Positions 1-7,890 of a stretch of 64,000 nt of DNA are shown piece after piece. Made by a program: the position numbers and the translations under genes. Under the pieces are notes generated by a model, which saw only the letters and a program-made list of their open reading frames with translations, was not told the origin of the DNA and searched no databases. The DNA is from Salinicoccus hispanicus (GTDB lineage Bacteria > Bacillota > Bacilli > Staphylococcales > Salinicoccaceae): positions 806,001-870,000 of the forward strand of contig NZ_WUUK01000001.1 in NCBI RefSeq assembly GCF_009831115.1. Reading direction: 5' to 3'. The stretch's first letter is position 1; each line of letters opens with the position of its first letter.

Positions 1-339
1 ATATTTCGCTGTACCGAAAAGCATTGCTGTGTGGGCATCATGACCACAGGCATGCATCACGCCTTCTGTTTCAGATGAGAATACCTCTCCTGAACTTTCG
101 GTGATGGGCAGCGCATCGATGTCGGCTCTGAGACCGATGGTCGGTCCTGGCTTGCTTCCTTCGATAATCCCAAGGATACCTGTTTCTGCAAACCCTGTCC
201 TGTAAGGTATTCCAATGGCATCAAGCTTTTCCTGGATGTGTTTGGATGTATCATATTCTTCGCCGCTGAGTTCAGGATTTTTGTGCAGAAGTCTCCTGAA
301 TTCAACGACCTCTTCTATTATTTGAGAATCAAGTTTCAT
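1..339 (-). CDS. M20-family amidohydrolase, N-terminal part (cut by window edge)
   Basis: The visible 113 residues are the N-terminus of an M20 metallopeptidase/amidohydrolase of the hippurate hydrolase or N-acetyl-diaminopimelate deacetylase type. The segment RADIDALP (71-78) and the metal-binding HACGHDAHTAM (97-107) are diagnostic; the family hydrolyses N-acyl amino acids using two metal ions. The ATG at 339 follows an AAAGGTG ribosome-binding site. The C-terminal part lies left of the window, so the substrate cannot be narrowed. A 9-bp inverted repeat sits just upstream. Confidence 0.85.
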   Translation of the reverse strand, partial: MKLDSQIIEEVVEFRRLLHKNPELSGEEYDTSKHIQEKLDAIGIPYRTGFAETGILGIIEGSKPGPTIGLRADIDALPITESSGEVFSSETEGVMHACGHDAHTAMLFGTAKY

Positions 340-353
340 ATCAAAACACCTTT

Positions 354-399
354 CATGAGATATTTAATAAGGCACTTTTAAATATTAACATATCTCATG
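354..399. repeat. Inverted repeat upstream of the M20 gene
   Basis: CATGAGATA at 354-362 is repeated inverted as TATCTCATG at 391-399, with further TTAATA/TATTAA complementarity inside. It lies between the stop of the DUF421 gene and the M20 ribosome-binding site. There is no U-tract, so it may be an operator or mRNA hairpin rather than a terminator. Confidence 0.4.
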
Positions 400-424
400 T
401 CTGAATTTTCATAACTCGTAGAAA

Positions 425-1129
425 TCATCTCTTCTTTTCCTGTACAAAGAATCCTGTATTCCTATTCCATTCTGCAAAATAGATATCTTCAAGATCGTAT
501 CCCGTATCTCCTTTGACCTGTTTTCTCAGCCACTGCTCATCAAAACCGGCATCATTCAGCACAGTATATTCCACTTTGCCACCATCGACAAAAAGGTAGG
601 CCAATTTATTTTCCTCATAATCATGCTCGAGTTCCTTACGTGAAGGCGGTTCTTGATCAGCATACTGGATGACAGACAATCTACCACTATTCTCGAGAAT
701 TGCATATTTGACGCTTTTCAATGAAAACACATTCTGCATGCGCAGCAGTTCTCTAACCTCATCGACATCCATCATATTCTTCTTCATCACTTTGATATCC
801 AGCTCACCGTCGGAGATCAGCATTTGAGGCGTACCTTTAGTGATTCTTCTGAAACGTTCGTTCTTAAGCGCGAATGTTTCGACGATGAAAATGAGGAGCC
901 CCCAATAGGCAAGGGCAAAAAGCATTTCGTAGAAAGGCATCGTTGTCTCATAAAGCGCTTCTTCTATCACACTGCCCAGAATGAGTGCATAGACGAAATC
1001 CAGAGGTGTAATCTGAGCCATCTCCTTTTTCCCGAGCAGCCGAAGAACAATCATGACGCCGATCAGACCGGTGGTCAATTTCACAACATAAGTAAGCATG
1101 TCTTCCATATTTCTCACAACGCTTCCCAT
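425..1129 (-). CDS. DUF421/YetF-family membrane protein (copy 1)
   Basis: About 234 residues. Two or three hydrophobic helices in the first 85 residues (around LIGVMIVLRLLG and FVYALILGSV) are followed by the soluble YetF domain with PQMLISDGELD and the EVRELLRMQNV segment typical of DUF421 proteins. Function in the family is poorly known; Bacillus members include spore and membrane proteins. The start is uncertain: ATG at 1129 is used here, an upstream TTG at 1135 is in frame, and ATG at 1108 gives the N-terminus most like other family members, but none has a strong ribosome-binding site. A second family member lies at 7891. Confidence 0.8.
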   Translation of the reverse strand: MGSVVRNMEDMLTYVVKLTTGLIGVMIVLRLLGKKEMAQITPLDFVYALILGSVIEEALYETTMPFYEMLFALAYWGLLIFIVETFALKNERFRRITKGTPQMLISDGELDIKVMKKNMMDVDEVRELLRMQNVFSLKSVKYAILENSGRLSVIQYADQEPPSRKELEHDYEENKLAYLFVDGGKVEYTVLNDAGFDEQWLRKQVKGDTGYDLEDIYFAEWNRNTGFFVQEKKR

Positions 1130-1148
1130 CCCCAAGGGATTATATTAA

Positions 1149-1182
1149 ATTATCCCCTGCACATGCAGGTGCAGAGGATAAT
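1149..1182 (-). terminator. Hairpin after the DUF2512 gene
   Basis: A 14-bp imperfect stem (1149-1162 with 1169-1182) and 6-nt loop lie 25 bp past the DUF2512 stop. The following U-run is poor, so termination efficiency is uncertain. Confidence 0.5.
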
Positions 1183-1206
1183 CATTGTTATGAAGTTTTC
1201 TCAGCC

Positions 1207-1587
1207 TTAGACTTTTCTGTCAGTTCTATGACGCGCTACTGGTCCACTCTTCAACAGATAGATATGGAAGAGATATTCTCCAACTGCGATAACCACGGCA
1301 GAAATGATTGCGGCGACGGCCACTTCGCCTCCGGAAAGATCCGTCAGCCATAGACCCATCAGCCATACTACAAGGAAAGTAAGCACCAGATCTGAAATTG
1401 TAGCCATCATATTACCTGCTGCAGGCAGAATTCCCATATCTCCGGCAAAGTATGAGAGGATACCAAGAACGACTGTCGTTCCGAGAATCATCGGCCAGAA
1501 ATCCATGCCGTAGAACGCTCCAAGAACTATCCATAATACGGCAAGTGTCATGACGACTTTGATCAGCATTGCTTTTACATGTTCCAT
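1207..1587 (-). CDS. DUF2512 (YndM-like) small membrane protein
   Basis: 126 residues with four predicted membrane helices (roughly residues 8-26, 30-46, 61-82 and 88-110) and a basic C-terminal tail, matching the DUF2512/YndM family of Bacillales. The ATG at 1587 is preceded by GGAGG. A SigmaB-type promoter at 1632-1656 places it in the general stress regulon. The molecular role is unknown; the family name rests on overall pattern, not on a catalytic motif. Confidence 0.75.
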   Translation of the reverse strand: MEHVKAMLIKVVMTLAVLWIVLGAFYGMDFWPMILGTTVVLGILSYFAGDMGILPAAGNMMATISDLVLTFLVVWLMGLWLTDLSGGEVAVAAIISAVVIAVGEYLFHIYLLKSGPVARHRTDRKV

Positions 1588-1631
1588 CGTTCATCCTCCA
1601 TTTCGTCCTTTTATAGTGTCTCTTTTCCACT

Positions 1632-1656
1632 CTACCCGCAAGTCTATGCGTCAAAC
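1632..1656 (-). promoter_or_regulatory. SigmaB-type promoter for the DUF2512 gene
   Basis: Reading leftward: GTTTGA (1651-1656), 13-nt spacer, GGGTAG (1632-1637). This matches the GTTT...GGGTA SigmaB consensus of Bacillus and Staphylococcus, about 45 bp before the start codon. Confidence 0.7.
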
Positions 1657-1713
1657 ATATTGTTTGAACCGATACAATCAAGGTTATAAAAAAATAAAGA
1701 ACGGAGGATTACC

Positions 1714-2457
1714 ATGAAACAGGAGCTGTTGAAATATACTGAAGGAAGGAACGCGCCACTGCCTGAGGGTCCATGGAGCATGTATCAGAGATGGGAAGAC
1801 CTGATGTGCATGCATATTCCGGTAGAGCCGGAAGTGCTTCTGCCCCATGTTCCTGACGAACTGGAACTTGACATTTATGATGGCTCGGCGTGGATTTCCA
1901 TATTTTCATTCAACGTACGAAATATGCAGCTGCGGGGGATGCCGAGATTTCCATATGTGCATGAATTTCTGGAACTCAATGTCAGAACGTACGTCAGATA
2001 TCAGAATATACCCGGCATCTATTTCTTCAGTTTGGATGCTGCCAAAGTCATTCCGGTCATTGGTGCACGATTGGGCAGCCTCCCCTATTTCAAAGCTGGT
2101 ATGAAAGCGGCAAAGCGAAATGAATGGACACATTTTTCGAGCCACCGGCAGCACGGTGTCCCCGCCTATTTCAAAGGGAAATATAAATCTGTCTCAGAAC
2201 CGGAAAAGCCGTTGCTTGGTACACTGGACTACTGGCTTCTCGAACGCTATTATCTGTTCAATACGATCAAAGGGGCCGTTGTACATATAGGTATCCATCA
2301 TCTGCCATGGAAGCCTGCCTATTCTTCAGTGCACTATGAGAACGGCGGCATCAACTCTCTTCTACCGGGGGATATTGAAGGAGAACCGGTACTCGCACAC
2401 TATATCGAAGCGCTCGATGTCATATTCTGGCCGGTCAAACAGTCGGATCAGCCCTAG
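1714..2457 (+). CDS. DUF2071 (YqjF-like) protein
   Basis: 247 residues. The segment HIPVEPEVLLPHVPDELELD, the core ISIFSFNVRNMQLRG and the pattern FLELNVRTYV identify the DUF2071/YqjF family, soluble proteins of unknown biochemical function related to acetoacetate-decarboxylase-like folds. ATG 1714 follows CGGAGG with good spacing. Its stop codon overlaps the stop of the convergent SpoIIAA-like gene in the tetranucleotide CTAG, with no terminator between them. Confidence 0.85.
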   Translation: MKQELLKYTEGRNAPLPEGPWSMYQRWEDLMCMHIPVEPEVLLPHVPDELELDIYDGSAWISIFSFNVRNMQLRGMPRFPYVHEFLELNVRTYVRYQNIPGIYFFSLDAAKVIPVIGARLGSLPYFKAGMKAAKRNEWTHFSSHRQHGVPAYFKGKYKSVSEPEKPLLGTLDYWLLERYYLFNTIKGAVVHIGIHHLPWKPAYSSVHYENGGINSLLPGDIEGEPVLAHYIEALDVIFWPVKQSDQP

Positions 2458-2810
2458 TCTCCGAGCCACTCATATGCCTGCTCCTCCTGGGCCTTATCAA
2501 ACTGCTTCACTTCTATGCCGGGCAGGAGACCAACCAGCTTTGCACCGCCTTCCTGCCATGCGGCATCAGTAACAACCGCAAACTTCTTATACTGGTTCCA
2601 ATGGCTGATATCCATGATTGTCCCTTTTACCATGCCGACCGGCCCCACACCATCAAAATCCTTGATGTAGACAAGTGCGCTGAGTTCTTTGTCATCGCCG
2701 TAGTGTTCTTTTATGAATGAAGCGGATTTCTCTGCATCCTCTTTCGTGACAGCACCATCGACATCGATGCGAATGACATTATCCAGTTCAGTTTCTTTAA
2801 GTGTAAGCAT
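2454..2810 (-). CDS. SpoIIAA-like (STAS-fold) protein
   Basis: 118 residues. The DGAVTKEDAEK stretch near the N-terminus, VGMVKGTIMDISHWNQYKKFAVVTD in the middle and a C-terminal EEQAYEWL identify the SpoIIAA-like/STAS family (PF11964) found in many stress-induced bacterial proteins. No phosphorylation serine of the true anti-anti-sigma type is evident. ATG 2810 follows GGAGG by 7 nt. A SigmaB-type promoter lies at 2841-2865. The role is unknown. Confidence 0.8.
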   Translation of the reverse strand: MLTLKETELDNVIRIDVDGAVTKEDAEKSASFIKEHYGDDKELSALVYIKDFDGVGPVGMVKGTIMDISHWNQYKKFAVVTDAAWQEGGAKLVGLLPGIEVKQFDKAQEEQAYEWLGD

Positions 2811-2840
2811 AATGGAACCTCCATATTATTTTCTTATCCG

Positions 2841-2865
2841 CTACCCCTTTCACGCTGAAGGAAAC
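2841..2865 (-). promoter_or_regulatory. SigmaB-type promoter for the SpoIIAA-like gene
   Basis: Leftward GTTTCC (2860-2865), 13-nt spacer, GGGTAG (2841-2846), about 30 bp upstream of the start codon. Confidence 0.65.
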
Positions 2866-2910
2866 ATTCCAACGGATATATTTGTCCAGTTCGACGTACA
2901 GGCGATACCA

Positions 2911-2944
2911 AAAAGAGACATGGGAAAATTCCCATGTCTCTTCT
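2911..2944 (-). terminator. Rho-independent terminator of the GNAT gene
   Basis: Perfect 13-bp stem AGAGACATGGGAA with its complement and a very short loop, followed leftward by a U-tract. It overlaps the GNAT stop codon. Confidence 0.8.
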
Positions 2945-3569
2945 ATTTCCTGTAATAGTATATGAATTCACCATCAAAATTGTTGCCGACGAAAGTATCG
3001 CCGTGCACCATCATCCAGTCCGTGTCCCTGAAGTGGACCTTCTCCGGTTCACCTTCAGGCTCGAAGGGGCTCGTCAGACTCAAATGCATGATATGACGTT
3101 TCTTTCCATTATATTTATAGGTCGTTTTGCGGATTTTGAAACCGAGCCGGAACTTGTCTTTAAGACTCGGGATATTCGCCGGCATGACTGTCGTAAGTAT
3201 ATTTTCAAAACGGCCATCCTTACGTGCCATTTCAATCAGTTCCCGCCCCATCTCGGACTGCATCCCCCTGCCTCTCTTTGCAGGATCGATGAAACTGATT
3301 TCCGAGTAGATTACGCTCTCCTTATTTTCTATGCCTACATCATCAGCCAGATGTTCATCTTCTTCTACAGAAGGCACATACATGGAGCGTGAACCAATCA
3401 GTCTGCCATCTTCATATACTCCGATGATGAAGCCCTGGGCGATGATCCGCTTGAACTCTTTTTCAGTCAACGTCTGGAGTACTTCCTTGTCTTCGAGATT
3501 ATCATATACCTTTTTCTGCAGTTCAACCAGTTCAGGCAGGTCTCCGAGGTGCAGTGTTCTGAAGTCCAT
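2943..3569 (-). CDS. GNAT-family N-acetyltransferase
   Basis: 208 residues with a GNAT fold: a central strand EISFIDPAKRGRGMQSEMGRE carrying the acetyl-CoA pyrophosphate-binding loop R-G-R-G-M, and an N-terminal DLPELVELQKKVYD helix typical of these enzymes. The C-terminal 70 residues are family-specific and do not reveal a substrate. ATG 3569 follows AAAGGATG. Monocistronic, closed by the hairpin at 2911-2944. Confidence 0.8.
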   Translation of the reverse strand: MDFRTLHLGDLPELVELQKKVYDNLEDKEVLQTLTEKEFKRIIAQGFIIGVYEDGRLIGSRSMYVPSVEEDEHLADDVGIENKESVIYSEISFIDPAKRGRGMQSEMGRELIEMARKDGRFENILTTVMPANIPSLKDKFRLGFKIRKTTYKYNGKKRHIMHLSLTSPFEPEGEPEKVHFRDTDWMMVHGDTFVGNNFDGEFIYYYRK

Positions 3570-3659
3570 GGTATCATCCTTTCAAATATAAATTGTGCAC
3601 AATATATTACGTTTAAAGCCTCGAGATTCGGATATATATGAGTAGAGGAGTTGGTGCAT

Positions 3660-3866
3660 ATGGCGATCTTGGTAAAGGTTAAGGACAGCACGAACGACAG
3701 GACAGACTTCAAGTACATCCAGGGTGACAAGATGAAGGAATTTATCAAGTCGGAGTACATACTTCGAGAAATAACACCTGACGAAGATAAATTCATCCAA
3801 TTCATCTATCCAGGGCATACGGAAACATTTACACAATTCAAGATTCATTATATAAGAAGACGCTGA
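3660..3866 (+). CDS. Small hypothetical protein, 68 aa
   Basis: I do not recognise this protein. It is a charged soluble peptide with no signal sequence or membrane segment. The ATG at 3660 sits 9 nt after GAGGAG, which supports it over an in-frame TTG at 3651. It stands alone between divergent and convergent neighbours and ends in a terminator hairpin shared with the convergent hydrolase, which argues for a real gene. Confidence 0.6.
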   Translation: MAILVKVKDSTNDRTDFKYIQGDKMKEFIKSEYILREITPDEDKFIQFIYPGHTETFTQFKIHYIRRR

Positions 3867-3880
3867 ATAGGCGTCTTCTT
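3854..3880. terminator. Bidirectional terminator
   Basis: Stem AAGAAGACGC with its complement GCGTCTTCTT, loop TGAATAG, between the convergent 68-aa gene and the alpha/beta hydrolase; U-rich on the rightward side. Confidence 0.75.
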
Positions 3881-4795
3881 TTATTTAAGAACTTCTTCCA
3901 GCCAGCTGAACATGAGTGGTACCCACTGTGCTGCACGCGCGTCGGCCATCCCTGTCGTTTCCGTGGCCAGGCTCAGACCATGGCTGCCGCTTTTGAAAGT
4001 GTGAAGTTCCCATGACACTTGATGCGCTTCCAAAGCTTTGGCAAAGTCGAGGGAGTTTTCCACAAAGACGAGCTTATCCTCCACAGTATGCCAGATGAAA
4101 GTGGGCGGCGTATTTTCCGAGACGTGGGTCTTGATATGCGCGCGTTCAACCACGCCCTCTTTGATGGCAGGTCCGAATATCATTCTCGATGCAGTCGACA
4201 TGTATCTCGGATCTCCGATGCCTCTTGCTTCTGCAATCTCCCTATTGAGCATGTAGTCCAGAATCGGATAGGCGAGAATCTGGAAGTTTGGCCGATACCA
4301 TCTGGATTCCGTCCCTGCCAATTCACGCAACCATTGTGAATGCCAATGGACACCAAGGCTCGCTGCCAGATGACCACCGGCGGAAAAGCCCAGCACACCG
4401 ATCCGGTCCGGGTCCACATTGAATTCATGACAGTTTTCGCGGATGAAGGTGATCGTCTCAGCCAGTTCGAGCAGTGGTCCTGGAAACTCGGAACCGAGTA
4501 CCGTTTCATGTTCCACCATCGCAGCTTCCTGGTACAGCTCATCCCTATTGACCCTTCCCTTTTCTTTTCTCATTGCCGTACCGATTGTGGAATACCTGAG
4601 TATGAAAACATGATACCCTTTTGCCAGAAACTCATATCCAACAGGTTCTGCTTCCCGGTCCGATACATACATATAGCTGCCACCCGGACAGATTACGACT
4701 GCCGGTCTACCCTCTTTCTGATGGACTGCATCTTCTCCAAGCATCATGGTCACTTCAGCATGCCTGTCACCGATATTAAAGCTCTGCAGATTCAT
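3881..4795 (-). CDS. Alpha/beta hydrolase (BD-FAE/esterase type)
   Basis: 304 residues of the carboxylesterase/xylan-esterase-like alpha/beta hydrolase family. Oxyanion-hole motif CPGGSY (36-41), nucleophile elbow GFSAGG with Ser138, a candidate acid in HTVEDKLVF and catalytic His in GSHGL near the C-terminus are all present, so it should be active on an ester. No signal peptide, hence cytosolic. It is the last gene of a tight three-gene unit (phosphoesterase, GNAT, hydrolase) with gaps of only 2-3 nt. The natural substrate is unknown. Confidence 0.85.
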   Translation of the reverse strand: MNLQSFNIGDRHAEVTMMLGEDAVHQKEGRPAVVICPGGSYMYVSDREAEPVGYEFLAKGYHVFILRYSTIGTAMRKEKGRVNRDELYQEAAMVEHETVLGSEFPGPLLELAETITFIRENCHEFNVDPDRIGVLGFSAGGHLAASLGVHWHSQWLRELAGTESRWYRPNFQILAYPILDYMLNREIAEARGIGDPRYMSTASRMIFGPAIKEGVVERAHIKTHVSENTPPTFIWHTVEDKLVFVENSLDFAKALEAHQVSWELHTFKSGSHGLSLATETTGMADARAAQWVPLMFSWLEEVLK

Positions 4796-4797
4796 GA

Positions 4798-5307
4798 TTA
4801 CCCTCCATTCTTCTGATTGATCAACCTATAGAGATAGATTTCATTCCTGTAATCATCATCGATGAGCAGTGCATCGATCCGCTCCCCTTCCTTCAGAAAA
4901 CCGAGTGCCTTATACAGTTCGATCATCACCTCAAAGTCATCACGGATGGATAGTTCCAAACGGTGGATACCGTTGTCTTCCGCCCATACGATACCGGAAT
5001 TGAGCAGGTTTCTGCCGATGCTGTTCTGCTGATCTGTCGGCAATATGCCAAGTGATATGTTTGCCCGGTGCTTTATCATTTCACCCTGGTTGCCCGATAG
5101 GCTGATATAGCCCATCATCTCCTGCTGATCGAGGGCGATGAATATCTGTCTTTTGGCATTCTGGAGCACAGAAGTCAAAAGTGCTTCTGTGTATGAGGCG
5201 TTCAATATATGTGCTTCATGGAGTCCCGTTTCACTGCGTGTCTCAAGATTGATGAGCAGATTGAGGAACTGGTCGATATCTTTCATTTCAACTGGTCTTA
5301 TTTCCAT
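4798..5307 (-). CDS. GNAT-family N-acetyltransferase
   Basis: 169 residues. The strand ANISLGILPTDQQNSIGRNLLNSGI carries a degenerate acetyl-CoA loop (Q-N-S-I-G-R), and RLELSIRDDFEVMIELYKALGFLKEGER is the characteristic GNAT motif B with the ALGF turn. This resembles the YhhY/SpeG-like branch, though the acceptor is unknown. It is the middle gene of the phosphoesterase-GNAT-hydrolase unit and is almost certainly co-translated with its neighbours. Confidence 0.8.
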   Translation of the reverse strand: MEIRPVEMKDIDQFLNLLINLETRSETGLHEAHILNASYTEALLTSVLQNAKRQIFIALDQQEMMGYISLSGNQGEMIKHRANISLGILPTDQQNSIGRNLLNSGIVWAEDNGIHRLELSIRDDFEVMIELYKALGFLKEGERIDALLIDDDYRNEIYLYRLINQKNGG

Positions 5308-5310
5308 ATT

Positions 5311-6030
5311 CTAGCCTCTCTCCTTAAGTAGTACATTCATAATGAAGTCCATCGCTGGTGGGTTTTCCTTCTTAAGACCTTCTACAAAACCGCTACGGTC
5401 GTAGGGGACCTTTCTATGAATAAAGTTTACATCATCTCCATCTATTTCCATAATGGTATAGGGTGCAAGCCCATTTGTCGTAATACCAAGCGGACCCGGG
5501 TTGATGAATATCTGCCGATCCGATTCAAAGTGGTGCTGCATATGATCATGTCCGAACATGATCATATCATAAGGTTCATCTTCATATATGGCACCGAGAG
5601 TTTCCACAGAAGGTGACATATCAATCGAACTGTATGTATCATCAGGATTCAGATGGTAATGAGTGAGCAGAACATCGAGGTCCATGATCTTTTTCTCCAT
5701 GATTAACGGCATGGATTGGAGGAACGGCCTGAAACGAAGATCCAGATGTCCGGCCACCCACACATGATGATCATGCTCAGCACCTTTTATCTGTGTTGGC
5801 ATGCCATCCAGCACTTTCAATACTTCCTCATCGTGATTGCCCCTTATTATGGAGAGGTGGTCGAGCCCATACAGCAGATCCAATACCTCATTTGTCTGAT
5901 GTCCCATGGAGACGATATCCCCAAGACAGAAAATCCCATCCACTTCAAACTGTTCCATATCCTCCATCACCATGGACAGTGCGTTGAAATTGCCATGTAT
6001 ATCCGATATGATCGCAATTCTTCTACTCAA
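5311..6030 (-). CDS. Calcineurin-like metallophosphoesterase
   Basis: 239 residues. The full metal-binding set is visible: SDIHGN (9-14), CLGDIVSMG, IRGNHDE, LTHYH and FGHDHMQH. These match the YfcE/ApaH-like class of cytosolic phosphoesterases that cleave phosphomonoesters or dinucleoside polyphosphates; the exact substrate cannot be read. The only in-frame start at the right place is TTG at 6030, preceded by AGGGG. It is the first gene of a three-gene unit, divergent from the phosphatase at 6145. Confidence 0.85.
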   Translation of the reverse strand: MSRRIAIISDIHGNFNALSMVMEDMEQFEVDGIFCLGDIVSMGHQTNEVLDLLYGLDHLSIIRGNHDEEVLKVLDGMPTQIKGAEHDHHVWVAGHLDLRFRPFLQSMPLIMEKKIMDLDVLLTHYHLNPDDTYSSIDMSPSVETLGAIYEDEPYDMIMFGHDHMQHHFESDRQIFINPGPLGITTNGLAPYTIMEIDGDDVNFIHRKVPYDRSGFVEGLKKENPPAMDFIMNVLLKERG

Positions 6031-6144
6031 TGACCCCTACCCCCATATACTTCATTTTATAATTCATTCTACCAAAAGTCCTCTGTTCCACCTATCAATT
6101 CAATCTCGTGGTATCATATATGTAAAATATGATTGAGGTGCATT

Positions 6145-6723
6145 ATGACCAGACTTTGCCTAGTAAGACATGGATTGACAGAATTCAACCGATTGAAAAA
6201 ACTCCAGGGTGCTTCAGACATCCCTCTGAATGAGGAAGGAGAATACCAGGCGGAATGTGCGGCAGACAAACTTAAAGATGAACAGTTTGATGCCATCGTT
6301 TCGAGTCCGCTTGGACGTGCCTACCGTACAGCTGAAATCATAAACAAATATCATGATCTCCCGATAGAGACGATGGATGAACTGAAAGAGCAGCATTTCG
6401 GTGAGCTGGAAGGCCACCATATCGATGATATCATGGAAAAGTATCCACACGGGGAGCTGCCCGGTGCCGAAACTTTCGAAGCACTGGCAGAGCGCGTTCA
6501 GATTGCGCTGGATCGTATACTGGAACAGCACGAAGGGCAGTATGTACTTTTGACGGCACACTCCCGTACAATCAAATCCATCCTGTCGCTGTTCAGCGAT
6601 GAAATCGACATGCTCGGCACAAAGCTTGACAACTGCAGCGTGAGCTACATCGAATACGCTGAATCTAAGTGGCATGTACACGAGTATAATATACCCACTT
6701 TCATGGGTAATGAACAGAAATGA
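6145..6723 (+). CDS. Histidine phosphatase family protein (phosphoglycerate mutase-like)
   Basis: 192 residues. The catalytic LVRHGLTEFN motif at residues 5-14 and the second histidine in TAHSRTIKSIL define the histidine phosphatase superfamily; SSPLGRAYRTAEII provides the conserved phosphate-pocket arginine. The size fits broad-specificity PhoE/GpmB-type phosphatases rather than glycolytic dPGM (about 230-250 aa). The ATG at 6145 follows GAGGTG; an in-frame TTG at 6133 is less likely. A strong terminator follows. Confidence 0.85.
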   Translation: MTRLCLVRHGLTEFNRLKKLQGASDIPLNEEGEYQAECAADKLKDEQFDAIVSSPLGRAYRTAEIINKYHDLPIETMDELKEQHFGELEGHHIDDIMEKYPHGELPGAETFEALAERVQIALDRILEQHEGQYVLLTAHSRTIKSILSLFSDEIDMLGTKLDNCSVSYIEYAESKWHVHEYNIPTFMGNEQK

Positions 6724-6727
6724 ATAT

Positions 6728-6760
6728 AGATAGAGCATACCGATCCGGTATGCTCTATCT
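6728..6760 (+). terminator. Terminator of the histidine phosphatase gene
   Basis: Near-perfect 14-bp stem AGATAGAGCATACC with its complement, loop of about 5 nt, followed by TTCTTC. Confidence 0.75.
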
Positions 6761-6819
6761 TCTTCAAGGCCCAGATGATATACGCAGACAGTTCTACATT
6801 AAATGAGGAGAAGTCTATT

Positions 6820-7872
6820 GTGCAGAAAATAAATTCAGCAGTACAAACATTCAGAGGCAGCCATTACGACTACGGCATCGAACAGGGAAAACGGCTTCGT
6901 CAGACACACTATATGGATAACAGGAATTATGAATGGGTCAAGCGTCGCCCGAAATTCAGCCTGGACTTTGAAGAGACGAAAGCACTCTATATGCATTTCG
7001 CGCCGCACGTATGGGATGAAATCATGGGACTCCAGGACTCGCTTCAGATCACTGACGGGGATGTGCTGCTCAATCTTGCCCACTACCGTGTCTCGCCAAG
7101 GGATAGTGGATGCAGCGTCTACATGGATGATGATGTATTCATCAGAAATTATGACTATCATCCGAATACTTATGACGGCATGTACAAGCTTTTTCAGCCG
7201 GATCAGGGCTACGCACATATCGGACCGGCTTCAAGGGTAACAGGTAGAATGGATGGCATGAACGAGCATGGGCTGGTCATGGCCTACAACTTCATGAACA
7301 GGAAGCAGCCTTCAGATGGTTTTACATGCTTCATCATCGGGAGGTTCATCCTGGAATTATGCAGGACGGCTGATGAAGCTAGGCAGCTTCTCCAAGACCT
7401 CCCTCATCGCGGGGGCTTCAGCTATATCATCCAGGACAGGAATAACCATTCATTTCTGGCTGAAACTTCTGCCAGAGGCCTTGCATTCAGGGATGCTCAT
7501 ATATGTACGAACCACTATGAAAGTCTGGCGGATGAAAATAGAAGATACCTTGTCGATTCAAAGGAAAGGCTCGATATACTGGAGAATCTGAATGGACCGT
7601 CAAGGTCAGAACTGCTGGAGCTGTTTACAGATCGGCGCCACGGTCTCTTCGTGGACAACTATAAAAGCTGGGCAGGCACCATCCACACTTCCATGTACGA
7701 CAGGCACGACCTCACGGCAATGATAAAGCTCGGTGAAAATGGACCGCTCCATGAATTCGACTTCTCAAGCTGGATCGGCGGGCAACCGGTCGATCACGAT
7801 GCTGTTCACGGCTACCTGGACACAGAACTGAAGTTTACAAGTGCTGATTGGCAGCGTAAAACCAAAATTTAG
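6820..7872 (+). CDS. C45-family autoproteolytic acyltransferase/hydrolase
   Basis: 350 residues of the Ntn-hydrolase C45 family (isopenicillin N acyltransferase-like). The G97-C98 pair in RDSGCSVY is the expected self-cleavage site and nucleophile; downstream RNYDYHP, the GRMDGMNEHGLVMAYNF segment and the CTNHYES motif match the family. Such proteins split into two subunits and then act on linear amides; the substrate here is unknown. GTG 6820 is 9 nt from GAGGAG and is preferred over an ATG at 6775 that lies right after a terminator. Six bases separate it from the DUF421 ribosome-binding region, suggesting co-transcription. Confidence 0.8.
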   Translation: MQKINSAVQTFRGSHYDYGIEQGKRLRQTHYMDNRNYEWVKRRPKFSLDFEETKALYMHFAPHVWDEIMGLQDSLQITDGDVLLNLAHYRVSPRDSGCSVYMDDDVFIRNYDYHPNTYDGMYKLFQPDQGYAHIGPASRVTGRMDGMNEHGLVMAYNFMNRKQPSDGFTCFIIGRFILELCRTADEARQLLQDLPHRGGFSYIIQDRNNHSFLAETSARGLAFRDAHICTNHYESLADENRRYLVDSKERLDILENLNGPSRSELLELFTDRRHGLFVDNYKSWAGTIHTSMYDRHDLTAMIKLGENGPLHEFDFSSWIGGQPVDHDAVHGYLDTELKFTSADWQRKTKI

Positions 7873-7890
7873 AATCAGGTGGTGATAATG

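Noticed and set aside
1658-1690. SigmaB promoter for the DUF2071 gene on the + strand
   Set aside because: GTTTGA is present but the -10 region reads AGGTTA without GGG at the proper distance.
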